Origin: Holtermannia corniformis
Taxonomy: Eukaryota > Basidiomycota > Tremellomycetes > Holtermanniales
Reading direction: 5' to 3'
Length of the DNA stretch: 64,000 bases
Assembly: GCA_001599935.1 (NCBI GenBank)
Contig: BCIJ01000033.1
Coordinates: forward strand, 62,001 to 126,000
Shown: piece by piece, positions 12,343 to 25,148 of the stretch
Layout: every line of letters begins with the position of its first letter
Numbering within the stretch: the first letter of the stretch is position 1
Translations under genes and position numbers: made by a program
Notes under the pieces: model-generated
Database searches by the model: none
The model's input: the letters and a program-made list of their open reading frames with translations, nothing else
What the model was told of the DNA's origin: nothing

Positions 12343-12753
12343 GATGACGAGGACCTTGCGTCGTGATCTCCTTGCACTCGCACTGTGACTCTTTCCACAG
12401 ATGCTGCTGCTTGATATGGGTTGTGAGCTGCATAGTACGAGCACTGCCGGGTATCACGAGCCGGCAAACGACCTTATCCACGCCCCCCGTCAGGGTTCCA
12501 GGAGTCCTGTAGCAAGCTATCAACGCACGCATTGATGCAATCTCGACTCGTACAGCTCGGCAAGCTCATCCATTGCTAGTACTATGACTCGGGGCACGAA
12601 CACTTGCAGCTTGCTGATCTCAGCTAGCTCTTACCCCGCTGCCGGCGGTAACAGTTATTCGCCACTCGCCACGTGACCGGCACCAGGCACGGCGTTTACT
12701 CGCTGCATGATCCGTGCGTCAGCTTTGCCCCATCAGCCAACACTGTGCGCACC
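12343..12753. promoter_or_regulatory. Divergent ABCD transporter / CBS-like gene promoter
   Basis: About 410 bases separate the two start codons. A CACGTG E-box lies at 12671-12676. If the transporter starts further upstream than assumed, part of this gap is coding. I see nothing else. Confidence 0.4.
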
Positions 12754-14819
12754 ATGAGCACCGCGCAGAACAAGCCCGCATCGCCGGGGGCAAAGTACAG
12801 AGGTGCAGTCGTAGAGGTACGTACATCTGGAGGGACAACCATCGGTCGTGGCTTGGTGACAAAACTTGCGGAAGCCAACGTCTGTGCTGGCCGCGGATGG
12901 CACGATCAGGATTTCGGGCTGCTGTGGCCGTATCTGCAGAGTCAGATAGGGTAGAGTAGGTTCGGATCTTCACCTGTGCCAAGCACCTTGTTGAAGTCAA
13001 CCGTCAATGCGGTCCTGTCCATCAGACATGATGCCAAGGCGTAGTGGACGACATGATCCCAATTGTCGATGTTTGCTTTCTGTCCAGTGTTCTGATTATG
13101 AATGCGAGGGGTAGCTCTTCCATACCCAGACGTGTAGAGCGTAATGCTCGTAGACGTCGTGGAAGATCGCCCGTGATCTGGACTTGCGCGTCTGATTGTG
13201 CATACGCTGTCGGGTATACGAGCAGCTGGATTGTACCCGAGATCCCGTTACAAGCACTGTCGCTGAGACGTGGGTACACCCGATGGTGTCAAGGGCGAGT
13301 TCTTGGTTCCCACGCTGCTGTTGGCGGAGTACTCATAGGTCTGCGAGGCGCCTGGGGGTCTTTACGAATCCGAGCTGAACCGTTCCGCGCTCTGTGCGCC
13401 GGCCGCGCCATGCGTCAGTCCGCTGGGCTGTACGGCTCGACACCGCCGAGAGCGTTAATGGCCCACCTCTGTGCAGGCAACGCCGGACGTCGTCCAGTTC
13501 CCGTCAGCTAAGCCGTACCGGCTTCACATGATGTTCACGAACGACCGCAAAGGCGCCGTACTGATTCTTCATGGATGAAAGAGAAAGTACGGCGTCATAG
13601 CGACCTTCACGAGGACTCGGAATGGTTGATCATCCTCGTCTCTGGTCCCGCAGACTGCAGTACGAGATTGCGCTGTTCCGGTACGTGGGCGCTCCGCGTC
13701 TGCGCATATTCCCGGGCTCTCAGTAGTTGAAAGATCATGCAGATGAGGTTTGTCAAGCGCAATCTGGAAAGTTCGCCTGCATCGTGGAGGGTCAAGCACC
13801 ACACTTTGCTTGGTACCTGGCTTAGCTCATGAGAGCTACAATTGAGCTTGGCAGAGATCTATGGCTGTTCGCAGTGAGCGTGACCAGGCTGACAGCTGTC
13901 AAGCTGGAGACCCAGATCTCGCTGCAATCGCCTCGCGCTCTGGACGGTCGATAGAAAGAGGATTGACTCGGTCCTCGGTGTCTTGACTCCCGCAGGAACC
14001 TTTCTACGGTAACTTACGGGTCCGCGGACGATGGCGGCGCGGATCGCTACCCGCGGAAGGTTGCCTGGCTTGAACCTGGGTCTGCTAGCCTGCATGAGCG
14101 ACCGTCGGCCGGCGCGGTGTGCTCGTGACGTCCATGACAGAGTTACAGGCGCTCGTGACTATCGGGCTCCGGGCCTATCTCAGTAATTGGCATATCAACG
14201 CAGTGTGCTGTACCGAAGCTAATGGCTGACACACTGGGTAGGACCTCCAGCTCCCGCCTGCATTCTGCCTGCCTGAAACGGCTCAGCTCAGTGCAGCGCT
14301 CGAAGCCGCGTACGAGCGCGAGTTCGACCAGCTTCCGTGGGTATATTCGCTCGCGCTGAAGCAGTCCACTGATTCTTCATTAGCGTGCTGAATGAACGCC
14401 GTCGCCCGATCGGCTATCTCAACGTCAAGGCCATCAAGGATAAGTTTGAAAAGGGCTCGGCGAGAGAAGTCCGTCTCAGTTGAGCAATCAGCTGGATAAA
14501 GCTGATGCGCACAGAATGACACGATTGACAAGCACACGACCCACTTTCGACCAAACCCAAAGTCACCGACGCACCCATATGTCGTGATCCACCCGTTGAC
14601 GCCGCTCGAGGAGCTCGAAGAGTTTCTCAAGCTCGAGGAGTTTGCGCTCGGTGCGTCGTTGATGATTGCGTGGTTCCAGGCTGACTGGCGATAGTGACGG
14701 ACCAGGAGAGGAAATGGGTCTTGGCTGTCGCGACGCGGTCCGACCTCGAGGTACGTCGTCCGACCGGATTAACCCAATATACTAAGCAACACCAGACGTT
14801 CGTCAAGCGGAGAGGTTGA
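12754..14819 (+). CDS. CBS-domain-like small protein with a 1.4-kb first intron
   Basis: Exon 1 (12754-12816) encodes MSTAQNKPASPGAKYRGAVV plus E and ends at a GTACGT donor. The next exon I can support starts at 14242 with DLQLPPAFCLPETAQLSAAL. Both junctions are phase 0, and the frame before 14242 is closed by a TAG, so an upstream exon is required. Downstream exons join in phase through PVLNERRRPIGYLNVKAIKD, a linker, VVIHPLTPLEELEEFLK, and LAVATRSDLETFVKRRG at the stop. This resembles a CBS (Bateman) pair, an adenosine-ligand-sensing fold, in a small soluble protein. Linking exon 1 to the rest is an inference from phase and sequence style; the exons from 14242 on are solid. Confidence 0.7.
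12817..14241. other. 1425-base inferred intron with unresolved contents
   Basis: If exon 1 of the CBS-like gene joins the exon at 14242, this is its intron, about 25 times the local norm. It holds only short frames. Two could be exons of something nested: a minus-strand stretch from 14095 (MQASRPRFKPGNLPRVAIR, then a GTAAGT donor at about 14017) and a plus-strand stretch near 13473-13575 reading TPDVVQFPSAKPYRLHMMFT. I could not assemble either into a gene. Confidence 0.35.
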
Positions 14820-15219
14820 GCATTTTGTCCAAGACCAGCATGCATGACGATTGATCCCTATCCACAACAAATGTGCGGGCATTTGTGACCCCTCCTGCAC
14901 GGAGAGCAGCGAAAAGGGGCCAAAGAACGCCCCCTGGCAGTCTAGTCTGAGATCACCGCCCAGAGACTCAGCGTCTCACCCTTCATCCGAGTGCCGAGGC
15001 GCCGTCTGGGGATACGCTTGATGAAGAGCCGGGCGTACGGGTCTGGGTATAAATTAGGTGAGGAACAGGGATGCTTGCTGTTTGTTCTTTATGCGTGAGG
15101 GAGGGGGTTTGGACTGATCGGCATTAGTCATAACGCCGCATCAAGCACATGAACGTTATTGTATGGGGTTTGCAAACCGACTTTTGCCATTCGCCCGCTT
15201 CACCTCTTTGACAATCACC
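14820..15219. other. Intergenic gap before ELP3
   Basis: This is the 3' side of the CBS-like gene and the ELP3 promoter. An in-frame upstream ATG at 15163 would extend ELP3 by 19 residues (MGFANRLLPFARF). I see no other feature. Confidence 0.4.
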
Positions 15220-17369
<2,150 letters not shown>

Positions 17370-17393
17370 GATGGTATTTCTTCACGCTTCGTT

Positions 17394-17759
17394 TTAGTCT
17401 GCTTGCTGCGTCTTGACGACTGAAAACACAGACGTGGTGCGATACGGGTCATTCATCCGAGTCAGATAAGATACGGAGTCTCGTGTGGAACTTCGGCTTC
17501 GCGACACTACTACTGCCGGGGTCTGGAGAAGCTTTGCAGCAAGCAGCGCCTGCACAGCAGCATCGCCTTGCGGATCAGCCTGTTGTCTCGACTCGGAGCT
17601 TTGCTTGATCGTAGCCATAAGCACCTTGTAATTGTCCGCCGCCTCCAAGCAGCTGGCAATCCCATATGTGACACTGTCCAAACGAGATTGACTGTCGAGT
17701 GACGCGACAGCGATGCGTACCTCGTTCATCCGATCGACAAGACTCTGCCAGTCTGACAC
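17394..17759 (-). CDS. Possible small gene, function unknown
   Basis: An open frame of about 120 residues lies between the stops of ELP3 (17369) and the metacaspase (17871). It reads as plausible helical protein ([20 protein letters not shown], then [20 protein letters not shown]) and ends in a Ser/Thr-rich tail. There is no ATG at its left end, so it needs an upstream exon. One option is a start overlapping the metacaspase stop codon (ATG at about 17874) with an intron to about 17771, but this is unproven. No family recognised. Confidence 0.35.
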   Translation of the reverse strand: MSDWQSLVDRMNEVRIAVASLDSQSRLDSVTYGIASCLEAADNYKVLMATIKQSSESRQQADPQGDAAVQALLAAKLLQTPAVVVSRSRSSTRDSVSYLTRMNDPYRTTSVFSVVKTQQAD

Positions 17760-17870
17760 AAACTGCGCCTACATTGTACCTTCTCGGCACCTTGGCTACC
17801 CGATTGCATATCGTCATTTACAGTGTGGAATAGGCGCTCTTGGCCAGCAGAGACAGTGTTCGTCTTACGA

Positions 17871-20209
17871 TCATGCGACAAACTGCAGGTTCATGTCCAT
17901 CGCTGTGCGCGCATAAGTCATCGACCAGAAACATGGCGCAAAAGAGTGATTCGAAAGGGACTCACGGTGGCTCGCGCTTAGCTGCACCGTTTGGCTGTAC
18001 TTTTCCTCGAGCAGGTCGCGGACCGAGTTGAGGAGCTCTTGGTAGCTTTGCGTCGGGTTGGCCGTGAGCGACTTGATGAACGCCTGGGTACTGTGTCAAC
18101 CATCGGCGTCGCATCCTTGTGTGTACGGACCCAGGACATTGCGCCAGTAGCCTTGCCCGCTTCGACAGCGTCTGCACTTGTCTGAGCATCCTTACAGCCG
18201 CTGAGAAGAATGCAGTCGCTAGCAAGAGTGAGCTCGGGCCTTCTGTACCCTTCGTGGCACCTACGCAGGGCTAGTCTTGGTCTTCAAAGCCTTTTGGTGC
18301 GACTTGCGCGCGCCAAACGCCGATTTGGCAACATTCTTGAGAGCCGAAAACGCGCTGCCAGAGTCGCCCCTGTTTGATCAGTCTGGAGCACGGCGAGCAA
18401 GGCACGGGACTGACTGCAAGTACGACATGCCCGCTTTGAGGAGCTCGTTCTCGTCGATGAGATCGGGCTCTTTAATCGCGCCCTTGGTGTTGTAGACGTA
18501 TGGGAGGTCAAGCACGGTGCCGCTTGGATGTGTGAGATATAGTCCGCCTACATATAGGAGAAGCGCACCTGTGGCATGAATCGAAGATGGCGAGCAAGCG
18601 CACGCCGGCGACCAGTGGCTTGATCAAGACGTCGTGTCTGCAGCAGTTTGTCGGCTTATACAAGCGGAGCTGGGACACAGGACTTACACTGTTGCGAGCG
18701 CAAGCGCATCCGTCGATCAGCACTGCTACGAACGTAGAGCCAAGAGCACCCACGCTCATCATCAATGATCATGCCCGCTTCCTGGTAGTCAAGCGGGCAG
18801 ATGGCTTCATCGTCGCCGTCGTGCTCGTCACCGTCTTCATCCTCAACGCTCGCGCCGTGACCCGAGCTAGACAGCCTCAGTAGCAGGCCACTCTTACCAC
18901 AGCGACGTACTAGTGGACCACAAGGGAGTCATCGGGCTGCGCTCCCTGCACGAGCCATTGCATCGCACGGAGAATATTAGCCCGCGTCGGCATCTCGCGT
19001 GGGTCTTGCGAGTTGTCGAGCAGCATGACAATGTCTTCGGGCTGGTAGCCGAAGCGCTCGATCAGGAAGCGTCGCACGTTAAGCGCGTCGTTGATGCAGC
19101 CTGCTAGCTCGCCGTCGCGACCAATGTAGTTGATGCCGATCTTAGTCAAGGTGAGCTCGCGCACGGGAGTTATGAGTGCCCGAGACTGACCAGCAGCGCC
19201 TTCTTCTTGCCCGTGCCTGCCGACTGTCAGATGCGAATGCGGCCAATCGAACGCGAAGAACTCACAGCGAGACCACTGGAACGAGTGCTGGATCATGTTG
19301 CCGTTCGCATCTTGCGAGGTCGGTCCGTAGTACTGCATCTGCGGGCCAGGAGGCTGAGGCGCATAACCCCCTTGGCCACCGTAGGCTTGGCCGTCGCGCG
19401 AGTCGTAGCCGCCCCCACGACCGTAATCAGCTGCGGGAGGGCCACCATAGCCTTGTCCAGAGTAGCCAGACTGTTCGCGCGAGCCATACTCGCCGCCCCC
19501 GTACGGCCCAGCCGGCGGCGCATTATATCCGGGCATGCCGTATCCGGGCGCACCTCCGTAGCCTTGCTGCTGGTAACCCTGCTGTCCGCCGTAGCCGCCG
19601 TAGCCCTGCTGAGCGTAGCCTTGCTGATAGCCTCCAGACTGTACGTTTCCTTTTCTCACGTCAGCACAGTGAGCACAAAGCCTTGGCTCAGTCAGCGCAC
19701 CGGAATAGTCGCGGTTCTCATCTCTACCCCGATGCAATCAGTACCGTCAAGTCGTTGATGAGATCACTCACTTGTCCTTGGATGCGAGTCTGACACCATC
19801 AGCGGATGCTTGTACGGTCAAAGGACCCCTACTCACTTGCCAAACTGCTTCATCAAACCACCCATCATGGCACCTCCTCCGCCGCCGCCACCGCCATGAC
19901 CACCGCCGCCGTGACCGCCGGCGGCGTACCCAGCCAGGCCACCGAGGGCAGCGGCACCACCAAGCTCGCCGACGCCTGCACCGCCATCGTGATCGCTGCT
20001 GTCGTGCTCCGAGGGCGAGTGCGAGCGGTGGCTGCTGCTCCAGCGTCGGTTAGCTTGCGACCTTAGCATGCAGAGCACAGCACTGACCTGCCGCTCGAGG
20101 GCGATACGGACCGCTGCCGCTCATAGCGGTCCTCACGGTCGCTCTCACCGTGCGACGAGGCCGATTCGTAGTCTTGCTGTTCCTCCTCGTAGTACTCTTC
20201 GTCTGACAT
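17871..20209 (-). CDS. MCA1: Metacaspase with glycine-rich prodomain
   Basis: This is a type I metacaspase, a Ca2+-dependent Arg/Lys-specific cysteine protease linked to proteostasis and regulated cell death. The p20 region shows KIGINYIGRDGELAGCINDA, the catalytic His in HYSGHG (near 18880) and the catalytic Cys in FDSCH (near 18600). The p10 region continues through CILLSGCKDAQTSADA and ends MDMNLQFVA at the usual position. The prodomain is rich in Gly, Tyr and Gln (YQQGYAQQGYGGYGG). I include the acidic first exon at 20209 (MSDEEYYEEEQQDYES) and a poly-Gly exon. No ATG is available nearer the prodomain, and splices at about 19800-19840 and 19640-19710 join in phase. A separate small Gly-rich gene at 19770-20209 is the alternative. 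One junction near 18755-18650 is not resolved. Confidence 0.85.
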
Positions 20210-20408
20210 GATGGATATCACTCCCCTACAGACCATGCACTGCTGTCTATCACGGACGGCGCAATGCCCAGAGAAGTCACAGACGGTGCAATGCCGCAAA
20301 GGCGTATTTGCTGTGTTCCTTTGTGGATCGTCGCCGACTGCGGATAGGGGTACTTTGCTTGATGCATCTATGCTACAATGCGCTCGGCCATGCAAATGGG
20401 TTGCTTCT

Positions 20409-22464
20409 CTACTCTACTGCAGCTGGCACCTCATGGCTCTCACTGGCGCTCTGTACGCGGCCATCGTCGATCCACTGACGTTCGACACGCCAAGCTTGCT
20501 CGCCGTTCTCCCGCATGGCGTCCACCTCGCTTTGGGTGAGCTCGTGCCGGGGCACTTCATACTGCATAAAGTCGCGCGAGGTAACAGCGCGGCGTAGCTC
20601 ACCGCCGATAGGGACGGCACTGAAGCGCGTGTGCGGGGCGTCGAGATGTGCGTCCTGTGTCGGTGGTTTTGGTGTGGCGCCGAAGCCCTCGGTGGCACCG
20701 TCAAGAGGTGACGACCAAATCGACGAGATTTGGTTGACGATCGAGGATAGGATCAGGCGGACGTGTAGCTCGGGAGTCGTCAATGGCAACGGCAAGACTT
20801 TGGGAGTCGACGATGCATTGGTTGATGGGATCGGGACGGGGCACGGGTGAGGCGAAGCTTCAGTCAGGATGGACGGGAACGCGTCGCAGCTGTAGAAATG
20901 GGGTGACGGGAACCTGCAAAGCTGCATCAGTAAAGTCTGGCAAAGGCTTTCTCAACCCTCACATTGCCGAAAAGTGGTTGACAGCCACACGCCGAGCTCG
21001 AATCTCGCGCGCGAACCCACCCACTTCATCCGGGGTCGAGTGGCCACGCTTCTTCGCTTTGGCCCTCACGGCAATCTTGCGATCCCGTTCTCTGTCCGCC
21101 AGATCGCTATGATCCTCTACCGGCGGTTCTGCCTCGATCCGCGCGCCCTGCACTCGCATCTTCTCCACGAGGCTCTCCTCGAGTCCACCGATCCGCACTT
21201 CGCGGCCCCTGGCGCCCTTTTCGATCCCTTCGGGGACCCATGCGTTGGTGCATTCGTGCACCAGCAAGCTGGCGTCACGACAGAGCTCGAGGAGGCCCGC
21301 GTTGCGTGTGCCGCCATTGCAGTCGCCAAAGATGACGAGTTTGCGAGGGGTGACGGACAGGATGGCAGGGGGGTCGAGGACGGTACCGTCTGGCAGCGTG
21401 TAGGGCTGGCCAGTTGATTTCAGTATGGATAGGACGGCGCGCGGGTGCTTCATGGGCGGCGAGAGAGCGGCGAGAGCGACAGCGTTGGCGTCGAGGATCG
21501 GGAGTAGGGAGGCAGTGTCTAGCGGAGCGCAGTGGGGAGGTTCTTGCAGTACATAGCCCAAGCTGTTGACTATCGGCCGTCAGCTCGTTTGTGAGCCAGT
21601 GAGCGCACCACACTCACCACGATGCTCGATAGGACCCGCATTCACGCCCCAGCCCTTGCCACCACCATTCATCTCGACAACCCCACGCCAACACCCGTCT
21701 TTGTCGGCAACGATATCCCGCCCGACGGCCTCATTGTCCAGCAGATTGTCCTCCTCGCAGCCGACACTGGGCTCCTGACCGGGGTACAGCAGCTCGTGGC
21801 ATGCATAAGCTCCTCCGAGTGTCAATTCGGTATACTTGATCGTGTTCCGCAACAGGGCACGCAACGGTGCCGGACCGTAAATGTGCATTGTTGGCTGCGA
21901 GACGTTAGATCCCAAGTAGACGACAGCAACGAGGCACACCTTCTTCCTCACGCCCTCCGCCTTGAGCTTGGCCTGTGTATCTGGCGTGCTCATCGTCCCA
22001 CTCATGATGGTGCTCAGGAGCGGCACGAGTCCCAAGACGTGGTCTGCATGCAGGTGGGTGATGAAGATGCGCGAGATCTTGGACATTTTGACGAGCGATT
22101 GCTGCAGGCGGAGCTGTGTCCCGTCGGCGGCATCGAATACTAATGGTATCAGCTCGAGAGTGTCTTGTGCAGGCCTTCCGCAACGCACACCAGACATTCG
22201 AGTCGATCGTCACGGCCAGTGAGCTGCAGTTCCGCGAGACGATAGGGCCTCCCCCTGAAGAGATGAGTCTGTGATCACGTATGGTAGAGACACGACATAC
22301 CACTACATGTTCCGAGCTATCGCATGCGCTAGTCAGTGGACCAGACACAGGTTGCAGGCCAGATGACTCACAAAAGTGACGGTCACAGGCGGTCCGTGCT
22401 CCGCCTTGGCCTTGCGACTCGGCGACGCGGCCTTGGAGCTCTCCGCTTGGCAATCTACGGCCAT
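20409..22464 (-). CDS. tRNase Z-type (ELAC) metallo-beta-lactamase ribonuclease
   Basis: This predicted endonuclease would remove the 3' trailer of precursor tRNAs. The N-terminus from ATG 22464 leads straight into the beta-lactamase fold (PPVTVTFLGTCSGGGP). The metal-binding signature is FITHLHADHVLGLVPLL, followed later by PRKLVIFGDC (Asp ligand), LLVHECTN and AVNHFSAM (His ligand). Because the fold begins within 40 residues, this resembles the short ELAC1-type form rather than the duplicated long form usual in ascomycetes. The C-terminus (about 130 residues, near 20930-20409) has no recognisable motif and ends SHEVPAAVE. The intron between the exons near 22200 and 22150 is not resolved. 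Confidence 0.8.
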
Positions 22465-22704
22465 GTCGTCCCGACGAGCGTGCGTGCTCTTGGTGAGCTC
22501 GTGTGATCTTGGATGATCGTTGGTTACGATTGCGTTGCCGGCGATCGCGATTTCCAAAACGTGGCGTGGCAGGCAGCTCTGGCTATGGATGCAGACGTTG
22601 CGCGGCCCTTGATATCCGTGCATCGTGAAGTCTGACTAGCTACAGTGCGAGGGTTTCGTACGTCTGCCAAGGTCATCGCGAACAAGCACGACCGCGTAGG
22701 TTGT

Positions 22705-23407
22705 CTAACCCCTGATGAAGCTGGAAACGACATTGGGCGTCTTTGCATAGACCAAGCCGGCCTTGACGTAGGTGGTCAAGAAAAGGACTAACAAACAGTC
22801 AGCAGCCAACTCGTCCCGGATCCAATACACATACGGTTGCCTGCCCACCACGCAATCGAGCGGTACCACGACTTTTGCTGCGTCGTGACGTTGATGTAGA
22901 GGTATGCTGGTAGGCGTCATCAGCCAACTACAACTTGCGAGTGGATCACAACGTACTGTACACGATCCGCGTCGCCAAGTAGCCCCACGCGGCAAAGTTC
23001 ATCCATCGCGGTGCCAGACCCGACGTGTTACCGGCGATCTGCGGTCGCATCAGTCACGATGCTCCTACTTTAACCCAGTCCAGACACGCGCAATCGCACC
23101 AACGATCATGCCAATCCCCTCCAGCGCATTCTCGTGCGCAGCTTGCCTCCGCTTGAGCTTGGCGATCAGTCTAGGGCTGATCTTGCCCTCCTTCTCGGCC
23201 AGTGCGAGCTGGTCCCTCGGGTTCACATTCGACGTATAGCCAATTCTGCGTAGGGCGCCGCGGAGAGACGTGCCCTGGGCGAGTAGCCAGATGGGCGGGA
23301 TGGCTAGGTACGACGTGTTGGTGGTGGTGAACGACGCAAGGCTGAGCACCGTGAGTGACTCACACCTGGCCGACCGAGCGCTGCCATGGCACTTACAAAG
23401 ATGACAT
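22705..23407 (-). CDS. MAPEG-like integral membrane protein
   Basis: Five exons join to a protein of about 160 residues from ATG 23407 (MSSFLASFTTTNTSYLAIPP). The MAPEG family signature is visible: NPRDQLALAEKEGKISP followed by LIAKLKRRQAAHENALEG, then three hydrophobic segments including MNFAAWGYLATRIVYTYLYI and SWYRSIAWWAGNRL. MAPEG proteins are small four-helix membrane proteins that include glutathione transferases and eicosanoid enzymes; most fungal members are uncharacterised. The N-terminal hydrophobic stretch is at residues 10-30. Family call is good; substrate unknown. Confidence 0.75.
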
Positions 23408-23929
23408 GTTGGTGGTCAGTACGAGTACTTGCTGCAGTGCAAGGCCAGCCGGAGCTCGGTCGAACCCAGGCATAACGTCATTCTGCGCGTCACCGTTATC
23501 CTGCAACATTCGCACAGCAACGCCGTCAACTCGAGCAACGTAGCATGCATAGCAGACTCTAGTCAGGGCGAACTTCTCTCAGCAGTAGTGTTCCAGCGCC
23601 AAGTGACCGCTCGTCTCTTCGTTCACAAACTGTTGATGCGCACAGATGCTTCGACGGCTCCGCGCCAGCCACGTGCAATCACCCGCAGCGTCTTGACCAA
23701 GGACGCAGCTACATGACATGGGTTGCATACACTGAAGCGACAAGCTCCAATGATGCCAATCCCTAGACTCATAATGTATCCGCCGTTGGCCATCGACAGA
23801 GACGATTGCTCGACGCGACTGCCCCGTTCACGTAAGTAATGCGGCGGCCGATGACGTGGGAGAGCTCGGACGATCAACCGAAACCAGAACACATGTCAGT
23901 CGACAATCATCATCCAAGAGTTCTTACCA
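23408..23929. promoter_or_regulatory. Divergent MAPEG-like / AIG1-like intergenic region
   Basis: About 520 bases separate the start codons. A minus-strand frame at 23623-23892 has no family resemblance and would sit inside both promoters, so I do not call it. Confidence 0.4.
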
Positions 23930-25011
23930 ATGGCGCCTTCAATGCACACAGACTACCCCGACGCAGGCAAGACGCCTCGACCGACCGATGCGCGGCCCAA
24001 GATCTCCCGCGTCGTCTTTCATGCGATCACGGCCGCCGTCATGTATAACGGGTTCTATGGGCTAGAAGTCGATCCGGTAATTAGCAAATGGATGGGCTCG
24101 CAGGTGTGTAGATGGGCGTGAGCAGATTAACACGATGTGGGAGCTGAGCTTCCTCTAGGTTGGCGGTGCGTGGCTTTGATAATGCTTCAGCTGACGGAGA
24201 CTGACGAGACCCAGGTCACTACCAGTTCCTGACAATCATCGGGTCAGTCCTGGGCTGTTCAAGTCCCGGTCCAGTATGCTGACGAGCCTAGTCTATGGGC
24301 CGCGATCCTCACCATGGTCCTCGCGTCAATCTGCGACATGCTCCCTCAGATCCAATGTCAGTCAACTTCCGAATGTCGTCCACCAACTGATCCCCTTGCA
24401 GCGATCAAATTCGTCAAGCGAACCGTCGGGTTGATTGCACTGCCACTGTCCGTCGTCATCTCGAGCATCTACGTGCGCTACATATCATGCTCCAACTGGC
24501 CAACCGGCTGACGCTTTGCTCTACAGTGGACACTGCTCCTGGCTTTTCCCCACCTCATTGTCCATGCCGTGTCCTCGCCTGGCGAGCCATCGTCATCCAA
24601 TGCAACCCCGCAACTCATGATGATCCCCCTCTGGATGGATATCAGCTTACACCTTGTCCCGGCTCTGGCGCTAGCGTTCGGTCAGTTGCGCCCCGTTGGC
24701 TGATCAGAGCTGACCATGCTCAGACTTTTTCGTGCTCGAGCACAAAAAGTACCAGCCGCCAGCCTCAAACTACGGCGCCGCCTTGCTCGCAGTCCTCACG
24801 GCTGTAGGATACGGCTCGTGGGTCGAGTACTGCGCTGGCTTGAACGGAAACTGTGGGTTCTGTTCCAAAGCGTGCTCAGTACTAACGTGAGTAATCAGTC
24901 CCATATCCGTTCCTGACGGTCGCACCGTTTGCGGGCCGTGTCGCAATCTATGCGGGCGCGACCAGCTTTGCCCTGTTGGCTTTCTGGCTGCTGAACGCGC
25001 TGCACCGCTGA
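23930..25011 (+). CDS. AIG1/FAR-17a family membrane hydrolase-like protein
   Basis: Six or more exons give a membrane protein of roughly 265 residues with about six transmembrane helices. After the N-terminus (MAPSMHTDYPDAGKTPRPTD) come VVFHAITAAVMYNGFYGLEV, HYQFLTIIGLWAAILTMVLA, FVKRTVGLIALPLSVVISSI, MDISLHLVPALALAFDFFVL and a C-terminal helix ending LNALHR. Mammalian AIG1/ADTRP proteins hydrolyse fatty-acid esters of hydroxy fatty acids using a membrane-embedded Thr and His. The Thr in QFLTIIG and the His in ISLHLVP fit these positions. The start could equally be the ATG at 23942. It is transcribed away from the MAPEG-like gene. Confidence 0.8.
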
Positions 25012-25148
25012 TGGGTTGCGAGGGTGTGCAGGAAAGCAGACGGCAGCAATGCATGGTCAGTGCTCGCGTCCGGCGACGCGGCGTTTTCATCTCGAAAAGC
25101 CCAAAATGTCATCTCTCTACGTAAAGTCATAGTCCATGTGCCGTCGTG

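Noticed and set aside
23623..23892. Minus-strand open frame of about 90 codons
   Set aside because: No family likeness, and it would occupy the whole divergent promoter of the MAPEG-like and AIG1-like genes.
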